NCBI RefSeq assembly: GCF_024170405.1
Contig: NZ_JALJYC010000013.1
Span: 7,025 to 71,024 of the forward strand
DNA: 64,000 nt
Reading direction: 5' to 3'
From: Neisseria perflava
Lineage (GTDB): Bacteria > Pseudomonadota > Gammaproteobacteria > Burkholderiales > Neisseriaceae
The stretch's first letter is position 1, and every line of letters begins with the position of its first letter. Of the stretch, positions 7,852 to 15,883 are shown piece by piece. Below the pieces are notes generated by a model. The model was not told the origin of the DNA. It searched no databases and saw nothing but the letters and a program-made list of their open reading frames with translations. The translations under genes and the position numbers were made by a program.

Positions 7852-8752
7852 GAGCGGTTTTCAGTATTTCAATGCACAAATCGGCAAAATCCACGCCGGT
7901 TTCAGCGGCGGATTTCGGAACCAAACTGTGGCTGGTCATGCCCGGGAGGGTATTGATTTCCAACAGATACAGCTTGCCGTCGGTGTCTTTCAGAAAATCC
8001 ACGCGCGAGCAGCCTTCCGCGCCGATGGCCAATGCGCCTCGTACGGCCAGTTCGCGCATTAGGGCTTCGTCTTCCGCACTCAAATCAGACGGGCATTGGT
8101 AAACCGTATCGTCGCGCTCGTATTTGGCGGCAAAATCGTAAAACTCGGTTGCCGGAATAATACGGATGCTGGGCAGGCCTCGGTTGCCCAAGACCGGGCA
8201 GGAATATTCGCCGCCGCCGATAAAGCGTTCGGCAATGATTTCTCCCTGCAAGTGTTTTAATTCTGCGTACACTTCTTTCAGACGGCCTGCTTCTTTGACT
8301 TTCACCACGCCCACGCTGCTGCCTTCGGCGGCCGGTTTGACAAACATCGGCAAGCCCAATTCACGCTCGATGGCGGCAAAATCGCTGTCTTCGCGCAATA
8401 CGGCAAATTCAGGCACGGGCAGACCCAAAGCCTGCCAAATCAGTTTGCAGCGGTATTTGTCCATGCCGATGGCGGAAGCGGCCACGCCGCTGCCGGTATA
8501 AGGCACGCCCAACAATTCCAACGCGCCCTGCACCGCGCCGTCTTCGCCGAAGGTACCGTGCAGGATATTAAAGGCTGTCTGAAAACCTTGCGTTTTCAAT
8601 TCGCCCAACGGCGTTTCTTTCGGGTCAAAGGCATGCGCGTCCACACCCTTGCTTTGCAGGGCGGCGAGAATCGCGCGACCGCTGTCCAGCGAAATTTCGC
8701 GCTCGCTGGAAAAGCCCCCCATCAATACGGCTACTTTGCCAAAGTCTTGCAT
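7841..8752 (-). CDS. ddl: D-alanine--D-alanine ligase
   Basis: This 303-residue ATP-grasp enzyme makes the D-Ala-D-Ala dipeptide of peptidoglycan. Visible motifs are VLMGGFSSEREISLDSG at the N terminus, LHGTFGEDGAVQGALELLG, VKPAAEGSSVGVVKV in the ATP-binding part, and LLEINTLPGMTSHSLVP at the C terminus with its metal-binding Glu and Asn. It lies between murC and ftsQ and overlaps ftsQ. Confidence 0.97.
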   Translation of the reverse strand: MQDFGKVAVLMGGFSSEREISLDSGRAILAALQSKGVDAHAFDPKETPLGELKTQGFQTAFNILHGTFGEDGAVQGALELLGVPYTGSGVAASAIGMDKYRCKLIWQALGLPVPEFAVLREDSDFAAIERELGLPMFVKPAAEGSSVGVVKVKEAGRLKEVYAELKHLQGEIIAERFIGGGEYSCPVLGNRGLPSIRIIPATEFYDFAAKYERDDTVYQCPSDLSAEDEALMRELAVRGALAIGAEGCSRVDFLKDTDGKLYLLEINTLPGMTSHSLVPKSAAETGVDFADLCIEILKTAHVG

Positions 8753-8778
8753 ACAATCTTTCTGGTTTTACTTCATTG

Positions 8779-8818
8779 AGGCCGTCTGAAAAACGGCGGT
8801 TTTCAGACGGCCTTTTTT
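8779..8818. terminator. Inverted DUS pair between murC and ddl
   Basis: AGGCCGTCTGAAAA and its complement enclose a short GC-rich loop. The T run lies on the plus-strand side, so it should not efficiently stop the minus-strand dcw transcript. Confidence 0.65.
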
Positions 8819-8844
8819 GTTATTCTGACCGCCTGTTACTTAAT

Positions 8845-10263
8845 TTATTCGCTCTGCGCCTGCTGCGACAGATTCACTAAAGCCTGCGGCACGCGGTTAA
8901 TGCTGCCCGCGCCCATGTTCAGCACCACATCGCCATCACGCAAAATATCCAGCAGCATTTGCGGCAACTCGTTCACATCGGCGCAATACAGCGGCTCGAC
9001 TTTGCCGTAGGCGCGGATACTGCGCGCCAAAGCGCGGCTGTCGGCCTCTTGAATCGGCGTTTCACCGGCCGCATACACTTCGGTCAGCACCAGCGCATCG
9101 ACTTTGTTCAACACTTTGGTAAAGTCTTCAAACAAATCGCGGGTACGGGTGTAGCGGTGCGGCTGGAAGGCCAATACCAAGCGTTTGTCGGGATACGCAC
9201 CACGGGCGGCGGCAAGGGTGGCTTCCATTTCCACAGGATGATGGCCGTAGTCGTCCACCAAAAGGGCGCTGCCGCCATTCGGCAGCTTGATGTCGCCATA
9301 TTTTTGGAAACGGCGGCCGACGCCTTCAAAGCCCAACAAACCTTTTTGAATCGCCTCAACCGACGCACCCACTTCCAACGCCACGCCGATGGCGGCCAGC
9401 GCGTTCAACACATTATGGCGGCCGGGCATATTCAATACCACTTCAAACGGCTCTTGCTCATGGCCTTTCATGTTGATGTGGACGGTAAATTTCATCTGCG
9501 CACCAACGCTCTCGATGTCGGTGGCGTAAATATCGTCGTCTTCGTTCAGGCCGTAAGTGGCATAGGGTTTGCTGACTTTCGGCAGGATGGCGCGGACATG
9601 CTCGCTGTCGGTGCACAAAAACGCTTTGCCGTAAAACGGCATGCGGTGGATAAAATCAATAAAGGCCTGGTGCAGCTTCTCGACGCTGTGGCCGTAGGTG
9701 TCCATATGGTCTTCGTCGATATTGGTGACGACAGACATAATCGGCGTCAGGTGCAGGAACGAGGCGTCGGATTCGTCGGCCTCGGCTACGATATATTCAC
9801 CCTTGCCCAAACGCGCATTGGTACCGGCCGCATTCAGTTTGCCGCCGATTACAAAGGTCGGGTCAAGACCGGCCGCGCCCAAAATGGAGGCGGTCAGGCT
9901 GGTGGTGGTGGTTTTGCCGTGGGTACCGGCAATGGCGATGCCGTCGCGGAAACGCATGAGCTCGGCCAACATCAGCGCACGCGGAATCACGGGAATCTGC
10001 TGCTCCAGCGCGGCCACCACTTCGGGATTGTCTTTTTTAACGGCGGTGGACGTCACCACCACATCGGCGCCGTTGACATGCTCGGCGGTGTGACCCGGAT
10101 ACACTTGGATACCCAGGCTGCTCAGATATTCGGTTACGGCGTTTTTCGCCTGATCGGAACCCGACACTTTAAAGCCCAAATTGTGCAAAACTTCGGCAAT
10201 GCCGCTCATACCGACACCGCCGATACCGACGAAATGGATATTGGTCACGCGATTTTTCATCAT
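8845..10263 (-). CDS. murC: UDP-N-acetylmuramate--L-alanine ligase
   Basis: This 472-residue Mur ligase adds L-Ala to UDP-MurNAc, the first step of stem peptide assembly. The UDP-binding loop IHFVGIGGVGMSGIAEVLHN opens the protein. The ATP loop GTHGKTTTTSL and the DESDASFLHL segment follow, and VDDYGHHPVEM marks the C-terminal domain. An ATG one codon downstream is an equally good start. It stands between murG and ddl, with a DUS pair on each side. Confidence 0.98.
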   Translation of the reverse strand: MMKNRVTNIHFVGIGGVGMSGIAEVLHNLGFKVSGSDQAKNAVTEYLSSLGIQVYPGHTAEHVNGADVVVTSTAVKKDNPEVVAALEQQIPVIPRALMLAELMRFRDGIAIAGTHGKTTTTSLTASILGAAGLDPTFVIGGKLNAAGTNARLGKGEYIVAEADESDASFLHLTPIMSVVTNIDEDHMDTYGHSVEKLHQAFIDFIHRMPFYGKAFLCTDSEHVRAILPKVSKPYATYGLNEDDDIYATDIESVGAQMKFTVHINMKGHEQEPFEVVLNMPGRHNVLNALAAIGVALEVGASVEAIQKGLLGFEGVGRRFQKYGDIKLPNGGSALLVDDYGHHPVEMEATLAAARGAYPDKRLVLAFQPHRYTRTRDLFEDFTKVLNKVDALVLTEVYAAGETPIQEADSRALARSIRAYGKVEPLYCADVNELPQMLLDILRDGDVVLNMGAGSINRVPQALVNLSQQAQSE

Positions 10264-10385
10264 GGTCCGTGTTCCGGGAATGGGTTAGAGAAAGCAGCGC
10301 AAATAGCGCGTAAGGGCGTTATTTTAAAGGCCTGAGCCAATCTGCGCCATTGTTTTATTGTAAAGGATATTTAACAAAATAGCCA

Positions 10386-10418
10386 ATGCCGTCTGAAAAT
10401 CGTTTTTTCAGACGGCCT
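10386..10418. terminator. Inverted DUS pair, mixed AT/AG dialect
   Basis: The left arm is AT-type (ATGCCGTCTGAA) and the right arm AG-type (TTCAGACGGCCT). It lies between murG and murC. Confidence 0.65.
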
Positions 10419-10444
10419 CTCGCTTTATCAGCAGTATCAAAGGT

Positions 10445-11512
10445 TTATTTTAAAGTGGCAATCGCGGCTTCGGCCACGTCGTCCGCGCTGTGCGGCAAGG
10501 CCAGAGTGCGGGCGTTTTGCGCCCAAGCCAAACATTTTTCGCGGTCGAGACGGCTCAACACTTCCGCCAGACGTTCGGCGGTCAGCTGCGACTGCGGCAG
10601 CAGCAGACCGGCTTCGGCGTGCACCATAAAGCGGGCGTTGGCGGTTTGGTGGTCATCCACCGCGCTGGGCAGCGGTACCAACAAAGCGCCGACACCGGCG
10701 GCGGTCAGTTCGGCAATGGTCAGCGCACCGGCGCGGCACACCACCAAATCGGCATCGCGGTAAGCCGACACCATATCGGTAATAAATTCGGCGCACTCGG
10801 CTTCCACACCGGCGGCGGCATAAGCGGCCTGCAAATCGGCCAGCTTGTTGCGGCCGGATTGGTGAAACACCTGCGGGCGCTCGTTTTCCGGCAGCAAAGC
10901 CAAAGCCTGCGGCACGGTATTGTTCAACACCGTTGCACCCAAACTGCCGCCCATCACCAACACTTTCAGACGGCCTTCACGCTGCGCGAAACGCTCTTGT
11001 GGCGGCGGCAGGTTGGCAATATCCGCCCGCACGGGATTGCCGACCAAACCGTCTGCGTTTTCAAAGGCTTTCGGAAATGCATACAACACGCGCGTTGCCC
11101 AGCGCGAAAGCTGCTTATTCGACAAACCGGCGACGGCGTTCTGCTCGTGAATCACAATCGGCACGCCCGACAGTTTCGCCGCCACCCCGCCGGGGAAGGT
11201 CACAAAGCCGCCAAAACCGATCACACAGGCCACGCGGTGTTTTTTGATAATCCTTTTGGCTTCGCGCACGGTTTTCCACAGAGTAAACGGCAACATCAGC
11301 TTGCGCTTGATACCGTTGCCGCGCACGCCTTTAATCGCCAGCGTTTCCAGCAAAATATCGTATTGCGGCACAATACGCTCTTCCATCGAGCCTTCGCTGC
11401 CCAGCCAAATCACATGATGGCCGCGCGCGCGCAGCGAATCGGCCACCGCCAGCGCGGGGAAAATATGGCCGCCGGTACCGCCGGCCATCAGCATAAATGT
11501 CTTGCCGCTCAT
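10445..11512 (-). CDS. murG: UDP-GlcNAc: lipid I GlcNAc transferase MurG
   Basis: At 355 residues this is a full-length GT28 glycosyltransferase that converts lipid I to lipid II on the inner face of the cytoplasmic membrane. The N-terminal loop LMAGGTGGHIFPALAVAD, the IHEQNAVAGLSNKQL motif, the MGGSLGATVLN loop and the CRAGALTIAELTAAG donor-binding helix are all present. The start is four bases behind the ftsW stop, as usual in dcw clusters. Confidence 0.98.
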   Translation of the reverse strand: MSGKTFMLMAGGTGGHIFPALAVADSLRARGHHVIWLGSEGSMEERIVPQYDILLETLAIKGVRGNGIKRKLMLPFTLWKTVREAKRIIKKHRVACVIGFGGFVTFPGGVAAKLSGVPIVIHEQNAVAGLSNKQLSRWATRVLYAFPKAFENADGLVGNPVRADIANLPPPQERFAQREGRLKVLVMGGSLGATVLNNTVPQALALLPENERPQVFHQSGRNKLADLQAAYAAAGVEAECAEFITDMVSAYRDADLVVCRAGALTIAELTAAGVGALLVPLPSAVDDHQTANARFMVHAEAGLLLPQSQLTAERLAEVLSRLDREKCLAWAQNARTLALPHSADDVAEAAIATLK

Positions 11513-11516
11513 GGGC

Positions 11517-12698
11517 TTATTCCTCTATCTGGTAACCGCGCATTTTTTGGCGGTTTTCATAATCAATCCGCAACAGCAGGGTCATGCACACCAGCATGAC
11601 CAACACCGCCGAGCCGCCGTAAGACATCAGCGGCAGGGTCAGACCCTTGGTCGGCAGGATACCGATGTTGACACCGATATTGAAGAAACTTTGGATACCG
11701 AGCCAAATGCCGATGCCGTTGGCCACATACGCGCTGAAGGTCAAATCCAAATCCCGTGCCTGCTTGCCGATGGAAAAGGCGCGCAACACCAGCCAGCCGT
11801 AGCAGAACACCAATACGCACATACCCAAAAAGCCGAATTCCTCGCCAATCACGGCAAAAATAAAGTCGGTATGCGCCTCCGGCAGGTAAAAGCGTTTTTC
11901 CAAACTTGCGCCCAAACCCACGCCGAACCACTCCCCGCGCGCAATCGCCATCAGCGAATGGGTAAGCTGGTAGCCTTTGCCCAGCGGATCTGACCACGGG
12001 TCGAGAAACGCCGCCACACGCGCCATACGGTAAGGCGCAGCCAAAATCAGCAGCGCCATGCCCGCCAGCAGCAAGCCCATCAGCATGGCAAAATATTTCC
12101 ACGGAAAACCGGCCAAAAACAGCATACCCGCCGCAATCGACACAATCACCACAAACGAGCCGAAGTCCGGCTGCATCATAATCAGCAGCAGCCCCACCAC
12201 CAGCAGGCTGCCCGGTTTGATGATTTTTTTCACCGACTGCAACACTTCCGCCTTGCGCGTAAACAGGCTAGCCAGATACAGCACCACCGCCAGCTTGAAT
12301 AATTCCGTCGGCTGCAAATTGACCGACCCAATGTGAATCCAGCGCGTCGCGCCGTTAATCTCGCGCCCGACCACCAGTACCAAGAGCAACATCAGGCCGC
12401 TGAAGGCAAAATACCACGGCATGATTTTCTTCCACCAGTTCATATTGAACAAAGCCAAGCCGCCGCAAATTACCACGCTCAAGCCGACAAACACCGCCTG
12501 TTTGGTCACAAACGAATACTTGTCGCCGCCCTCCGCCGCCGCATACGCGATGGAGGCAGAGTAAATCATCATCAGGCTGAACGCCGTCATCAGGATAATC
12601 ATCCACAGCAGCGACACGTCGATTTTCTGACCGCTGCGCACAATCGGCCGATCGAGAAAAACAGACAAACGGGGAAGTTTTAGGAAATCAGTTTTCAT
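11517..12698 (-). CDS. ftsW: Peptidoglycan glycosyltransferase FtsW
   Basis: This 393-residue SEDS protein with about ten membrane segments polymerises septal glycan together with FtsI. Recognisable parts are REINGATRWIHIG (the loop before the QPTEL motif), GFPWKYFAML, and the catalytic region around GEEFGFLG. The C-terminal LPLMSYGGSAVLVML signature is intact. It precedes murG by four bases; upstream lies a repeat-rich gap towards murD. Confidence 0.97.
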   Translation of the reverse strand: MKTDFLKLPRLSVFLDRPIVRSGQKIDVSLLWMIILMTAFSLMMIYSASIAYAAAEGGDKYSFVTKQAVFVGLSVVICGGLALFNMNWWKKIMPWYFAFSGLMLLLVLVVGREINGATRWIHIGSVNLQPTELFKLAVVLYLASLFTRKAEVLQSVKKIIKPGSLLVVGLLLIMMQPDFGSFVVIVSIAAGMLFLAGFPWKYFAMLMGLLLAGMALLILAAPYRMARVAAFLDPWSDPLGKGYQLTHSLMAIARGEWFGVGLGASLEKRFYLPEAHTDFIFAVIGEEFGFLGMCVLVFCYGWLVLRAFSIGKQARDLDLTFSAYVANGIGIWLGIQSFFNIGVNIGILPTKGLTLPLMSYGGSAVLVMLVCMTLLLRIDYENRQKMRGYQIEE

Positions 12699-12715
12699 TA
12701 TTTTATTGGGGTTGT

Positions 12716-12756
12716 GTTTTCAGACGGCCTGAATGATTTGAGGCCGTCTGAAAAAA
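12716..12756. terminator. Inverted DUS pair upstream of ftsW
   Basis: TTTTCAGACGGCCT and AGGCCGTCTGAAAA are separated by 13 bases. Confidence 0.6.
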
Positions 12757-12769
12757 TGTGGCGAGCGGT

Positions 12770-13044
12770 TCAATGCGGGGTCGGAATAAAATTCCAAATA
12801 TTATATTGTTTTCAGAACAGTAGGTATCTTCATTAGACAGAAAATCGCCAGATTTTCGTCATTCCCGCGCAGGCGGGAATCCAGACGTTTGAATTCCTGT
12901 TATCTTGGAAATATTGCAGAAATATTTGGCTTCTGGATTCCCGCCTGCGCGGGAACGACGAATCCTTGCGGATTCTGTCTGCCTAACAAAATACGTTTCT
13001 GAAGTCCAAAAAATATTCTATTGGCCTACTCCACACTCACGTTA
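12770..13044. repeat. Degenerate copy of the dRS3-bearing inverted-repeat element
   Basis: This 362-base gap between murD and ftsW is filled by an intergenic repeat. It contains two dRS3-type 20-mers, ATTCCCGCGCAGGCGGGAAT (12861-12880) and ATTCCCGCCTGCGCGGGAAC (12937-12956), and the shared spacer GAATCCTTGCGGATTCTGTC. It is homologous along its length to the better preserved element at 51329-51602. The right end (13025-13044, ...CACTCACGTTA) still resembles that element's terminal repeat, but the left end has decayed. Confidence 0.75.
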
Positions 13045-13060
13045 TTCACTCATTCAGATT

Positions 13061-14398
13061 TTACAAAGCCTTAAACGCTTCAACAAACACTTGGGCGCGG
13101 TGGGCGTAACCGTCGAACATATCAAAGCTGGCACAAGCCGGGCTGAGTAACACGATGTCGCCTGATTCGGCTTGGCGGTAGGCCGTCTGAACCGCCTCTT
13201 GCAGCGTGGCGCAATCGGTGAGCGGCACACCACAGCCGGCCAAATCTTGACGGATTTGCGGCGCGTCCACGCCCATCAGCAACACACCTTTGGCCTTGCC
13301 CTTGAGTGCCTCGCGCAGCGGGGTAAAGTCCTGTCCTTTGCCCATACCGCCCAAAATCACCCACAGCGGGCTTTGCAGACCGGCAATCGCGGCGGCGGTG
13401 GCGCCGACATTGGTGCCTTTGCTGTCGTCAATAAAGGTTATGCCGTTTTTCTCACCCACTTTTTCCACGCGGTGCGGCAGACCTTGGAAGGTTTTGACGT
13501 GTTCCAACAATTCGTTGCGCGGCAGACCGATGGCCTCACACAAGGCAAGCGCAGCCAAGACATTGGCGGCGTTGTGCAAACCTTGCAGCGGAATCTCGGC
13601 GGCATCAATCAAATCGCTGCCGCCCTGTTTCAGACGGTCTGATTCGCGGTCAAACCAATAATCGGCCTCATGTGCCAGCGAAAACCATTTCACGTCGCGG
13701 CCGTGGCGTTTCATGGCGCGGCAGAACACATCATCGGCATTCAATACCTGCACGCCTTCGCCACGGAAAATCTTGTCTTTCGCATGGGCGTAGTCCAGCA
13801 AATCGTCGTAGCGGTCGAGGTGGTCTTCGGAAATATTCAACACGGTGGCGGCGCTGGGGCGCAAATGCTCGGTGTTTTCTAATTGAAAACTGGACAATTC
13901 CAACACCCACACATCGGCTTTTTTACCGCCGCGCTGCAATTCGGCTTCCAACACCGGCGTGCCGATATTGCCCGCAATCACGGTATCCAAACCGCATTTG
14001 ATACACAGGTAGCCGACCAGACTGGTCACGGTGGTTTTGCCGTTGCTGCCGGTAATGGCGATGACTTTGTCGCCGCGCTCATTCAACACACCTGCCAAAA
14101 TCTCAATATCGCCGACCACGCGCCCGCCGCGCTGTTTAAACGCTTCGATTTCGGGGGTGCGCTCGGTAATGCCCGGGCTGAGTGCCAAAACTTCAAAGCC
14201 GTTGTCCAGCGCGTCTTTCAGATTGCCGGTATAAAAGGTCAGGCCGTCAAACATCTTGCCGATTTGCGACACGCGCTCAGGCTTCAATTCGGCATCGTAA
14301 GCCGCTACCTGCGCCCCTGCCCCACGCAAGAATGCAATCATGGAAATACCCGTGCCGCCCAAGCCGGCGACTAAAACTTTTTTGTTTTGCCAATTCAT
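13061..14398 (-). CDS. murD: UDP-N-acetylmuramoylalanine--D-glutamate ligase
   Basis: The ATG at 14398 gives 445 residues beginning MNWQNKKVLVAGLGGTGISM, the family's UDP-binding loop. A TTG five codons upstream is an unlikely start. MurD adds D-Glu to UDP-MurNAc-L-Ala. The ATP loop AITGSNGKTTVTSLVGYL, the VLNISEDHLDRYDD segment and FIDDSKGTNVGATAAA are all intact. The gene's first 28 bases are repeated at 15235-15262 on the far side of an AT-rich insert, so its native upstream region has been displaced. An extended -10 element at 14433-14441 inside the insert may now drive it. Confidence 0.97.
   Translation of the reverse strand: MNWQNKKVLVAGLGGTGISMIAFLRGAGAQVAAYDAELKPERVSQIGKMFDGLTFYTGNLKDALDNGFEVLALSPGITERTPEIEAFKQRGGRVVGDIEILAGVLNERGDKVIAITGSNGKTTVTSLVGYLCIKCGLDTVIAGNIGTPVLEAELQRGGKKADVWVLELSSFQLENTEHLRPSAATVLNISEDHLDRYDDLLDYAHAKDKIFRGEGVQVLNADDVFCRAMKRHGRDVKWFSLAHEADYWFDRESDRLKQGGSDLIDAAEIPLQGLHNAANVLAALALCEAIGLPRNELLEHVKTFQGLPHRVEKVGEKNGITFIDDSKGTNVGATAAAIAGLQSPLWVILGGMGKGQDFTPLREALKGKAKGVLLMGVDAPQIRQDLAGCGVPLTDCATLQEAVQTAYRQAESGDIVLLSPACASFDMFDGYAHRAQVFVEAFKAL
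14371..14398. repeat. 28-bp direct repeat, copy 1 (murD 5' end)
   Basis: These bases, CTAAAACTTTTTTG through CCAATTCAT on the plus strand, encode MNWQNKKVL of murD and recur at 15235-15262 in the same orientation with one mismatch. The repeats bracket the SLATT island. Confidence 0.85.
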
Positions 14399-14432
14399 GC
14401 CCTGCAATTCCAATCTAAATAAATATTTTCAA

Positions 14433-14441
14433 ATTATATCA
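14433..14441 (-). promoter_or_regulatory. Extended -10 element facing murD
   Basis: On the minus strand TGATATAAT (TG-n-TATAAT) lies 35 bases before the murD ATG, with no clear -35. It is inside the inserted AT-rich DNA. Confidence 0.45.
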
Positions 14442-14510
14442 ATCATATCTTGGATAGAATATCTGTAAATCCAATTAAGTCTGCAATAACAACAAGTTCC
14501 AATATAATCA

Positions 14511-15158
14511 TTAATATAGGTAGAAAAAAGCTGCAGTATGAAGACTCCAAAATTTTTTAAAATAATAGGAGCTAAAAACTTTATCTTTATATTCCTTATC
14601 ACTATTGATATGAATCAAATAATCTATACCCATATGTTGTTCAGCAGAAGATAATATCTGATGATATTCTTTTTGATATTTTCCCATATCTTCATCGGTT
14701 ACTATTCTGCCAGTATTTTCATTAGTTTCTTCAGTTGCCTCATCTTTATTAATCTTCTCTATACTTTTATTAAATATATCCTGTCGACTATTATCTTGCT
14801 TCACTCTCAATTTCTTTACAAATGCTCTTAACTTACCACCACAATCCTGTAATTTATATATCCTTAAATCATACCCAGCCATTGAAATAATTACAGAATA
14901 TACCAATGTTGCAACAGCTAGAAAAATTTGGAAAATATTTAAAAATTCCGCACTAAACTTATGTGGTGGCGGGTAATGCATTACCCATAGAGGGATAAAA
15001 ATTAAGCCTAAAGAAAGCATTGTAGTCACGCAAAAAGTAAGATGCTTGAATCTCATCAATCTATCAGCTGCTATATACTTACAATTTGCAGTAATTCTTG
15101 CTGAATATAGTAGCTGCTCGAATGCAGACTTTTCTTTTTTCTGTTCAGAGTTTCCCAT
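14511..15158 (-). CDS. SLATT-domain (2TM) membrane protein
   Basis: From the ATG at 15158 (GGA nine bases upstream; a TTG 16 codons earlier is weaker) the protein has 215 residues. Two hydrophobic segments lie at about 39-61 and 72-94. They are preceded by a helix (LLYSARITANCKYIAADRL) and followed by a charged coiled region and a segment around YHQILSSAEQHMGIDYL. This layout resembles SLATT_5, the 2TM domain described next to SMODS/SLOG signalling genes and reverse transcriptases and predicted to be a membrane-disrupting effector. No partner sensor gene is visible, so it is an orphan. The gene is far more AT-rich than its neighbours and flanked by a duplicated murD start, consistent with acquisition by transfer. 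The family call is from recognition of the pattern only. Confidence 0.6.
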   Translation of the reverse strand: MGNSEQKKEKSAFEQLLYSARITANCKYIAADRLMRFKHLTFCVTTMLSLGLIFIPLWVMHYPPPHKFSAEFLNIFQIFLAVATLVYSVIISMAGYDLRIYKLQDCGGKLRAFVKKLRVKQDNSRQDIFNKSIEKINKDEATEETNENTGRIVTDEDMGKYQKEYHQILSSAEQHMGIDYLIHINSDKEYKDKVFSSYYFKKFWSLHTAAFFYLY

Positions 15159-15207
15159 CAAATAAATCCAAATAATATAGTTATTTAATTTAATATTATT
15201 ACGCAAA

Positions 15208-15234
15208 TGGTGGGTTAAAACCCACCCTACTTTT
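15208..15234. repeat. Short palindromic repeat, copy A
   Basis: GGTGGGTTAAAACCCACC followed by CTACTTTT forms a strong small hairpin. A related sequence occurs at 15296-15320, and a diverged one at 62745-62769; all three end in CCCACCCTA. Confidence 0.55.
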
Positions 15235-15262
15235 CTAAAACTTTTTTGTTTTGCCAGTTCAT
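15235..15262. repeat. 28-bp direct repeat, copy 2 (vestigial murD start)
   Basis: On the minus strand this copy reads ATG AAC TGG CAA AAC... and would encode MNWQNKKVLEK before a TAG. It is the leftover original start of murD, or the second arm of an insertion-site duplication. Confidence 0.85.
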
Positions 15263-15295
15263 TGTGTTAACCGTATTTTGTTTGTCATTTGCAGA

Positions 15296-15320
15296 GTGTG
15301 GTTTTAACCCACCCTATTTG
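15296..15320. repeat. Short palindromic repeat, copy B
   Basis: GTGGTTTTAACCCACCCTATTT is similar to copy A at 15208-15234 but with an imperfect left arm. Confidence 0.45.
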
Positions 15321-15335
15321 TCTTACATAGATTGC

Positions 15336-15373
15336 TTTCAGACGGCCTTTGTAATGATAAGGCCGTCTGAAAA
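15336..15373. terminator. Inverted DUS pair after the globin gene
   Basis: TTTCAGACGGCCTT and AAGGCCGTCTGAAA face each other across nine bases, 12 bases beyond the globin stop. Confidence 0.65.
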
Positions 15374-15385
15374 CCGTTTGTCTAT

Positions 15386-15868
15386 TCAAAAAAATCCCGC
15401 AATCCCGTATTCCGCCAACAATACTTTCAATTCCGCCAAACGCATTTCTAGCGGTACGGCGGCGGGCGGTTGCGGCGGCGGATGATTCGCTTCGTTTTGG
15501 TTGCGCATCCAATCGCCCAAGGCAAACAGGTTCAGCAGCAGGGCTTCGGCGTATTTCTTATCCAAACCGCTGTCATGCAGGGCTTGGGCGAAACAGGCTA
15601 TCCATTGGTTGCGCGTTTTCACGGTCACGGCAAACGGCATATGCCGCGCACGCAAGCGCGGATGGCCGTGCGCCTGCTCGTACAAAGGCGGCCCGCCCAG
15701 CCAGCCGCTGAGAAATTGATACAGCCGCTCGCGAGCGTAATCCAAGCTTTCGCTGTGGGTGGCGCGCAGGGCGGCGTAGCGGCGGTCGCTGTCCATCAAA
15801 TCGTAGAAGCGGGCAACAAGCGCGGTTACACCTGCATCGCCGCCGATAATTTCATACAGAGTAGCCAT
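15386..15868 (-). CDS. Group 2 truncated haemoglobin-like protein
   Basis: This 160-residue protein starts MATLYEIIGGDAGVTALVARFYDLM, the usual opening of truncated globins. It contains LYQFLSGWLGGPPLY and the GHPRLRARHMPFAV block with the proximal haem-binding His, typical of group 2 (trHbO/YjbI). Such proteins bind O2 and are linked to redox or nitrosative stress. The C-terminal 25 residues are proline-rich and then helical, an extension beyond the usual ~130 residues. It sits inside the dcw cluster downstream of mraY and a small membrane protein gene, 15 bases behind the latter. Confidence 0.85.
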   Translation of the reverse strand: MATLYEIIGGDAGVTALVARFYDLMDSDRRYAALRATHSESLDYARERLYQFLSGWLGGPPLYEQAHGHPRLRARHMPFAVTVKTRNQWIACFAQALHDSGLDKKYAEALLLNLFALGDWMRNQNEANHPPPQPPAAVPLEMRLAELKVLLAEYGIAGFF

Positions 15869-15883
15869 TTTTCAGACGGCCTT

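Noticed and set aside
8959..10335. 458-residue plus-strand open frame opposite murC
   Set aside because: It is the complement of the well-supported murC gene; its composition (His/Gln/Gly-rich, low complexity) is typical of antisense frames in GC-rich coding DNA.
12770..13044. CRISPR array
   Set aside because: The repeats are inverted dRS3 pairs with unequal spacing, not direct repeats with regular spacers. No cas gene is in the window.
14399..14413. TTG start five codons upstream of murD
   Set aside because: The ATG at 14398 gives the family's N terminus (MNWQNKKVLVAG), and the duplicated copy at 15235 preserves only this ATG.
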